Positions 56,715 to 64,000 of a stretch of 64,000 nt of DNA are shown here, piece by piece. The notes beneath the pieces were generated by a model. The model saw nothing but the letters and a program-made list of their open reading frames with translations, had not been told where the DNA came from and did no database searches. Both the position numbers and the translations under genes were made by a program. The stretch is from Myxocyprinus asiaticus (lineage: Eukaryota > Chordata > Actinopteri > Cypriniformes > Catostomidae): the NCBI RefSeq assembly GCF_019703515.2, contig NC_059348.1:21718156-21782155 (forward strand), read 5' to 3'. Numbering within the stretch: position 1 is the stretch's first letter; every line of letters starts with the position of its first letter.

Positions 56715-57456
56715 TATGGACCTCCGAGATGGGCTTCAAGTTCAAGCTGGCAACATTGCGTGGACCAAAAGTGACTTAAAAATAATATAAGTCTACAGGT
56801 GTGTGTACATTCCATCTAAAGACTTAATAGCCTAATATGAATACCATTTTTTGCTATTTTTATTTTGCGATAGGCTTTGTTGTCCTGTAAATATTGAGAG
56901 ACATGTGTGTGACTTGGCTCAGTGAAGCTCTTGATTGTAACAATGACACCTTCCGGTCCTGAAATGCGAACATCGATTTGACTGCACAAACGCTTGTACC
57001 AAAGGGGAAGGCAGTAGCTGTGTGCGATTTTACCACTTGTTGGGTCCTGTGAGATACTGCATTTTAATTTATAATATGATGGGCTACATTATGTTTTCTT
57101 TCCACATTTTGATATACACTAGCAGTTGTGCCAGCCACCTCGTAATCGATGTTATGCATTATTCTCCCTAGTTAGCTATTCAAGCATATTGGCTGACTGA
57201 TGAGTGTGCTGCGTGCTTAACACGGTGAAACAAATTCAGGCTACGACATCAGGGGGTGCATGCAGACAGAGATGCGTTTATTATTTTCTGGTTTTCGTTA
57301 TTTTATTTTTGCTTATATTCTTTTTAAATGTGTCACAAATGCCATGAACTCCATGATTTTTCAAGTTCCAAAGGTTTGAGTCCGAGTCAAGTCCAAATAA
57401 AAAATTAATCCGAGTCTGTGATGAGACCGGACTCGAACTTGAGTACCCCAACTCTT
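56715..57456 (-). mobile_element. Truncated copy of the 2782 hAT-type element
   Basis: From 57456 downward the minus strand reads GAGTTGGGGTACTCAAGTTC, then a GTGCACCCC-type block, AACATCGATTACGAGGTGGC and GACTACAGATGC-like positions. This is the same order as the left 700 bp of the element at 2782. The other end is missing; it abuts the TTAA element at 56714. Confidence 0.7.
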
Positions 57457-57469
57457 TTAGATAGCATTT

Positions 57470-59310
57470 TGTGAGAAACAGTGCAAAAAGTACATCTTTA
57501 TGAACTGATAATCAGCCATTGCACTCATGATTTGTTTGAAAGGGAATAAAAGTTGTTTTAATGACTCGTGTTCATTTCACTAGGAAATTGCCATGATAAA
57601 TACAACAAGCAATGTAAAAATAATTTTGCAATAATGTAGGTATAGGAACGTGATTCTATGAGATCAGGTAATAAAAAAGACCAGTTTGCTGTTTAAGCTT
57701 GTTACTAAGTCTGGTAGGGACACCAGAACACCAGCATCCAAAATATAAGCTTATTTCTTCAACAGGTTTGATAATGGTTGGAGGTCCAACATTAACCTAT
57801 CTGTACTGGAGTAGACATGCCACATCAAGCATAACTCTCAAGAGAGACCCCTGTGTTATTTCAGCGCCCATTCCTCACAGGTTGTTACCCCCTTCCATCT
57901 CAGACAGAACCATTAGAGGTGTTTGATGTGCCAGGTCTACCTGTCATTAATGATGAGGTGCAGTGGTGTGGGATAGGCCACACTAAATCAGCCAGCCAAT
58001 AAAAGACACCTGGCGAAAGTGGAGATGCAAAGTACACTCCACCAGCCTGGCCTGCTTGATCACTGCCAGACATGCTTTTATATGGGGGTGTGAACTTCAG
58101 CCGTAATGTGCATGTAATATATCTATCAGTGTTTCTTCTAGCTTTCTAAACTTCTTCACCCTCAACCTCCAAACCACAATTGGCACATGCAAAGAACAAA
58201 GCCTGTCTCCTCAAGAACTGTGCATGCCCTTCAGGTTTTTAGGTATTTCTGCACTGGTATATACTGTAACTTACTGAAACTTACACAATGTACATTTCAG
58301 CTATTTGCAGACATTCAAGACACTGGTTTTATTAAAGTTTAATGTGCTTATGCTCCAGAACTTGAGTTCAATAGCAGCATGTCTGAGTGTGACATCCAAG
58401 CATATAATTCAATAATCCTTCTCTGGCAAAAGCCACGTTCTCATTACTGTCAGAGTCCAGCCACTGAAGAGGTGAAGAGAGAGTGTATTCTGCCAAGAAA
58501 ACCAGTATTAACAGTTTGAAACTGACTCTTTTGCTACAGTTTCCAAGAAGAAAAAGTGCTGATTATTGGATTGTGAACACATGTTGTGGTTTTCAGACCA
58601 CCATTCATGTCATTGAGTGGATATGATAGCAAAAACAACTTCTCATTAATTGCAAAGATCCATCCAATTCAGGTTTTTGCTGGTTTCAATCTCTCTCTAA
58701 GAATAATAAAAAAAAAGAAGTTAATTAGACCCTGATGTTCCTAGAAATAATTCATAGTTATAGACTGTTGCATGTCCTTAAAGTACAAACCTGAGCAGCA
58801 AATACAGAAGATGCATGTAATACATTAAAAAACTGAGGCCCAATATGGGTACCTCCATACGGATTGCCCCCAACATATTCAATCAGTAGGTCAGAAAATA
58901 CTGATACTGTTTGTTGCTTCTCATGTAATCAGGTCCATCTGAAATAAGAGGATTTGTCAACACTAATGACGCAGTCAAATCAACATCACTGATGTGCCCA
59001 CGTCCTGGATCATTCCATTTTGACTTCTTACGGGAGTAAAAGCCTGAGTTCACGGTACATCAGGAATGAAATCAGCTGTGTTCAGGTTAGAGGCTGTGAG
59101 CCTTGACCAAAGAGGCACGTTGGCTGGCAGGCTTTATTTTTGCTACGCAAATGCAGTGGCCACTGTTTGCATTCCACACCACATGGCTGCCTCACGAGCC
59201 TGTCGGACAGAGCACGAGAGCACTTCCCTTCTATTCCATACCCTCAACTGAGTCACAGGCATGGACCACACAAACAGCTTGCGCATGACAATTGTGCGCG
59301 AATACATGCA

Positions 59311-59345
<35 letters not shown>

Positions 59346-60860
59346 ATATCCTTCATTACGCAATGTGAAGCTGAGATTAAGCCTATTTCAATTATTTTTT
59401 ATCTTTATTGTACCACTTCAAATAACAAAAACTTATTTGAAAACCTGGTGGGGATGTACTACATTTATGCCTCACTGATAAACTCATTCGGCCTCTTACT
59501 ACCAACACTCTCATGTAGTTTGATGGGGACTCTTGAACTTTGCAATAAATTCCTGCTCTCAAATTATTACATCTTTCTTTGAAGCTTCTATTTAATTATT
59601 TGAATATTTTGCAAAATAAATTAGAGGAATTTGTGTGAAGGTGAAGTGAAAGTGTACGTACCCACTTTGGGGTAATGATCTGTGATAGTATCTGTTTGCC
59701 TCATTAATAATCAGTAATAATAAATAATCTATTTTCCTAATTTATGATTAGTGATGATTGAACATTTCCTCAAAGAAGATTAGCAATGTATTAAGTCAGT
59801 TTTCCTCACATTGATGATCAGAAATAATATGTCTTTCTCAATGAAGATTAGTGTCTGTTTTCGTCATTATAATCAGTTTTATAATCAGCGGTCTTCCACA
59901 TTCACTCTCGCACTCCATTCCCTTTACAAATTACCTAAAAATGTTATTCATGTTTCTCTTGATCTAAAGAAAAATCCATTCATTCACCAGGAAAACATTG
60001 CCAACTGCCAGATTTTTGTGAAAACACAAGGGACCAGTCTAACAAAGGTTCAGCATTAGGAAACTCTGAAAATGCTTAAAGTAGACAGCTTACAGTGGCA
60101 CTAATACATCCATTTGAGCTGTACGATTTAGACTATATACTTTACAGTGTATAGTCTTACAGATTCATGTAAGCTAAACTCTTTGTTGAGTAATTCAGAC
60201 TCTGTAGTTAATGTCCTTTCCTCTCCAAATTCCATCCTGGACAAACAGCTTTACCTTCTCTCCTCTTCATTAAAATGTCTTGCCTTTTGCTTTAACCAAA
60301 TACAGAAAGATTAAATACATTTTAAAACGGAATGAGAGAGAAAGAACACTTGGATGAACATGTCCTTAAATGGGAATAAATTAGGTATGAGGGTAATGGT
60401 GAAGATAATATTTCACTCCTTAGGAATAGCCTGAATAGTCACAGCAACCTCTAAAGAGAGAGAGAGAAAGACAGAGATGCATTAAGCTACCAAATATTCT
60501 ATAAAAGGAAGCCAGAGGAGTTACACTGAGATAAGAGTTGGTGGCTGAAAACAGAGAAGCTTCATTACTGAAACTGCTTTCACATAAAAACCAGGTAGTC
60601 TTCAGCTACCCCATGCGCTCTGCACTGAGGAAGACCAGGACACTCTATAGTCTAGTATTAAACCGTTCACCAGGGCAAAGGATCAAGTTAAACCCACTTT
60701 CACCAGACTGATCGCACTGTGCATTTGGCAACAGTTGTTTGAAAGTTGTGCTGCTGAAAACAGTCTGTGCTTACTAAAATGTAAATAACTGCCCCCAAGT
60801 GTCTGAAAACGGAAGTCTGTTGAACGTATGGGCATGTGTGCGCTCCAGTTTCTGAATGAA
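57470..60860. other. No recognisable gene; (CA)n at 59316-59343
   Basis: No supported coding frame. Frames across 59066-59582 include the CA microsatellite. A short 11-bp hairpin (60130-60157) with a 6-nt loop is present. Confidence 0.4.
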
Positions 60861-60871
60861 AATTTCCACAG

Positions 60872-61771
60872 AGGCCCCATTTACACCTTGCATTAACATG
60901 CAGTTCATATCCGGATAATATCTGGATATTCTATAGCTGGATTGCATTTACACCTTGTAGTCAAATACGTCTCAGATAGAGATCCAATCAAAGTTAGCCG
61001 GGCAAAATGTAAAACGCTACTTACAAATTAGCCCAGAGGCTGTGCTTACTGAAAATTCACAGTCTTTTAGTGAATTTTAAAAACATTAATGGATAATTCA
61101 AATGTTTTCCATCGCTTTGACAGTCAGGGTTTTTCCTTCATTGAACATTTTTTGCCGACAGCCAAAGCTACATTTTGGGTTGCCGTAGCGTATTTAATGA
61201 TATTCGTCTCACGTTTGGCACTTTGTAGGTGCTAAATATGCTTCTCATCTGAAACGCATGAGTGAAGTCTGGTTTCACGTGAGCATTACGCGAGCTGAAT
61301 AGTGATTAGTAAACAGGAGAGAGATGAGAGCGGGTAGGGAGTTGAGGAGAGAGACGAGATATTCCAAGTGTATTCCAATGGAATAATTCATGGGATTTTG
61401 TTCATTGTTTAGCTCTCTGATATGTTCTTCACATTGCGATGGCAGAATAAACAGAAAAAGACAAGAAACAGCAGCACAGCGCTTTAACATAGGATAACTG
61501 TAATGTAACCTCATCACATAATTAATTACTTACGCAGTTGTATCCGAATAATGAAAACACATTCACATTTACACTTTCTTTGAATGTGGTAGGAATCTGT
61601 TCCTGACCACCTCCGAATGTGGATTCAATGATCCGATCATGATCCGATCACAATGTGTCTTGGGTGCTTTTACACCTGTCATTGAATGTGGTCAAGTACT
61701 ATGCAATAGCGATCTGATCACCGAAAAAAAAAAAAAAAAACATTTTAATGCAAGGTATAAATGGAGCCAGA
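60872..61771. mobile_element. TIR element with GGCCC...GGAGCC ends, copy 2
   Basis: GAGGCCCCATTTACACCTTGCATTAA on the left is matched by (inverted) GGCTCCATTTATACCTTGCATTAA on the right. The interior has GATCCGATCACAATGTG. It resembles the element at 48901; no transposase is seen. Confidence 0.65.
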
Positions 61772-61810
61772 GTGGTGGCAAAAGCAAGTTGTATTTTTAG
61801 TTTGAAATGA

Positions 61811-62145
61811 TAATACAGTCAACAGGAATGCATATTGTATTAACTCTACCCCCTAACCTAAACCCTAACCTAACCTTCAGTGGACTATTTTTTTAATTTT
61901 TTATTTTAGAGTGAAAATGAGACCTCTGAAACACACTCACCATTGTTTATTTGTGACTATTTCATGGTTTCCATAGAACCAGAACCTGTGTCTCAGTAGT
62001 GCTAAAGGGGAAAGTATTCATTCTTGAATTGATGCAAAAATGTCTGATGGGGGATGGCGCTTGTCAGTTGTTCAGGAGTTGATTTAAGTGTACATGAACT
62101 TTCGGAAGCAACATGTCGATTTCTTGTGTGTTCATGTTGCTTTCA
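61811..62145. repeat. Interspersed repeat, copy 2
   Basis: Same block order as 25522-25835, including CAGTCAACAGGAATGCATAT, CCTAACCTAAACC, GAGTGAAAATGAGACCTCTG and a GTTCATGTTGCTTT end. Confidence 0.6.
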
Positions 62146-62149
62146 CATC

Positions 62150-64000
62150 TTCCCAGTTTCCAAATGAATCCTCAGGTAATTATTTCAATCGGGGCAGCAC
62201 TCAGGCAGAGGCCAGTCCATCCTCACAGGCCTTTATACTGTAGCTCACGTCTCATTTGTTCAAATTAAGCTTACGGAGGGGGGGAAAACAAGCCATTAGT
62301 GTGTCTGGATGAACTAACGACATTCAAAGCGTTTCCATGTCGCCCAGTTCAGCCCCAGACAGGCTTCAAGTAATGACCTGGCCTGCTCTTTCAAAGGCAC
62401 CGACGCCACCATGATTAATGTATCTGACCTGGCAATTTCGGGAGAATACAGCTTATTGTATTAAAGACTGCTTCCAGCCACAAACATGGGTGTACAATAA
62501 GTCCATTTAACATTCTTTGCTATCAAAAGTTTGGTAAGAGATGTTCAGATAAAGAGAAAAAGGTAATGTCCTTCATCAGTGTCATGAACCTCTTGCGAAG
62601 TAGGAATGCTCTTGAGCGTACATGGATTTAATCTGGCAAAACAACTAACACCAACAATTAAGTGAAAGCCAAGTGTACATGCAACCATGGGTCAATCTTG
62701 GTAAAAAAATAAAATAATAAAAAATAAAAATGCACGCATGCATTTGTAAATTCGGAATTACTGAATGAAAAAACATCTAACTAACCAGAGTTCTTGGGTC
62801 AAAATTTAAACAATCACAAGGTCTGCATTTTTCATTGCCACAATCAAGGCCAATTAACAAGCTCTGTCTAAAGGATATAATTAAAAACACAATTTATGGA
62901 TATAGATTATAAAATGCAGAGTATGTATGAGGAAAGCAAAAATGGAGAGGGCTATATCAAAAAACGTGGGTTTTGCTAATTATTTTGGTAACAACAAGGG
63001 GAAGTCAAATCTATTATTTTGTAAGGAGTAAAATGTGTGGAAGGCGTTCCAGAATGTTGGGTAAAGCTGGCTCAAGGAAAATCAAGGAGGGCAATGCCTA
63101 CCCTAGAGCCCCCTTAGACCAGGCTAAGAGTCAGCATACAAAAAACAGTTGTTGATATTTTGCAACAGCAATAATCACATCGATGACAGTCTAGTGCAGT
63201 GTAGTACAGCAGACCTGTTGGCACCATTCTGCATTTTCAAGAAAGTGACACAGAGGCCCAATTCAGATGGAGTATAGATAGTTGCACTGACCCTTAGAGA
63301 GAATGGAGTTCAGGGCAGTTAAGGGCAAGGGAAGTGGACCCTGTGATGGATTTGCAGGACACTGTGAGATATCTCAGCTCTGTCCTCCACATACATGCCA
63401 ACACACTTTCTAAACCCATCTGGTTCACTGTACATGCCAATTAAATATCTTTGCTTTTGATTGGTTTGATCATGTGCTGGAGGCCAGTAGCACTGTCATG
63501 TGTGTGAATTCTTCATTTAAGCCCTATCATTCACCTGGAATGAGCACATGAAAACAGAAGGCTGAAAGAGCCACATCTACATTCACACAGAGGGTTTAAA
63601 AGCCCTGAGAGATGAGAGCCAGGTCAGCTAGCACAAGACTGACCTGTTCGCATAAAAAGAATTTGAAAGAAAAAGAAAATCCTGTCCCTCAAGTCACCCA
63701 TAGTATTGTCTGTAAGAACAGATGAAAGTATGCTTCTCTTTTGATTGCCAATGTTATTGTGAAGCAAACTGGGAGAAAAAAAAAAGTGTAAGCATGTAAA
63801 AACACACACACACATAGATGTGTAATTGTGGTAGGTGTCAATAACTGTGGTAGTCCAACAAGACTCTAGGGCTTATAAGAAAGCAAAGCGTCCAGAATGC
63901 CAACCCTAAAAATGGAAATCAAGACAAATAGAAATGAAATCAAGCCCTCAGTGGAATCTGAAATTTGCAAAAATTTAAATAAACTGAGTTCACATGTGGA
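62150..64000. other. No recognisable gene
   Basis: Moderately unique sequence without supported frames; short CA run at about 63803. Confidence 0.4.

Noticed and set aside
60130..60157. Small 11-bp hairpin
   Set aside because: Too short to be distinguished from chance in AT-rich DNA.
61845..61880. Telomere-like CCCTAACC run
   Set aside because: Too short and irregular for an interstitial telomere; it recurs as part of an interspersed repeat at 25560.

Overview
The window looks like nuclear DNA of a teleost fish, most likely a cyprinid. Coding exons are sparse and split by GT-AG introns. Most of the sequence is layered transposon debris: Tc1/mariner, hAT-type elements, palindromic TTAA miniature elements, tRNA-derived SINEs, L1-like and L2/CR1-like LINEs, a DIRS/Ngaro element and short LTRs. 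I cannot name the species from the sequence alone.

Three protein-coding loci are supported. (1) At the left edge, on the minus strand, the first coding exon of the PIF1 DNA helicase (904-1469), a short 5'UTR exon and a CCAAT/GC-box promoter (about 1740-1995); the helicase exons lie outside the window. (2) A complete two-exon prostaglandin E2 receptor EP4 gene, ptger4-like (31610-32449 and 34681-35280, plus strand), with a TATA box upstream, a 2.2-kb intron and a polyadenylation signal. (3) An artemin-type GDNF-family ligand gene, artn-like (46952-47928, minus strand, three coding exons), with a signal-peptide core and seven-cysteine ligand domain. The genes do not form a pathway. The EP4/GFL neighbourhood recalls the PTGER4/GDNF neighbourhood on human chromosome 5p13 and may be an ancient paralogous block.

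Layout: 1-2000 PIF1 start plus a foldback element; 2130-5735 a Tc1 copy cut by a hAT-type element with 8-bp target duplications, an LTR-like insert and a LINE tail; 7.9-10.5 kb more transposon fragments; 12.2-15.7 kb a large degenerate minisatellite of 20-23 bp units ending next to a solo LTR; 17.1-26.0 kb a nest in which an L1-like LINE has split a DIRS/Ngaro element that lies between Tc1-type ends; 27.3-28.9 kb a Sleeping Beauty-like Tc1 pseudogene; 29.6-30.6 kb a Tc1 fragment cut by an LTR, itself cut by a miniature element; 31.4-35.4 kb ptger4; 35.4-46 kb miniature elements and sequence without genes; 47-48 kb artn; 48-64 kb repeats, SINE-in-MITE nesting and sequence without recognisable genes.

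The observations most worth a second look are a 29-bp nearly perfect RNA hairpin inside the ptger4 intron, the internal architecture and CpG-decay pattern of the minisatellite, the datable transposon nests, and the ptger4-artn linkage. I did not find a clear new enzymatic or defence system.
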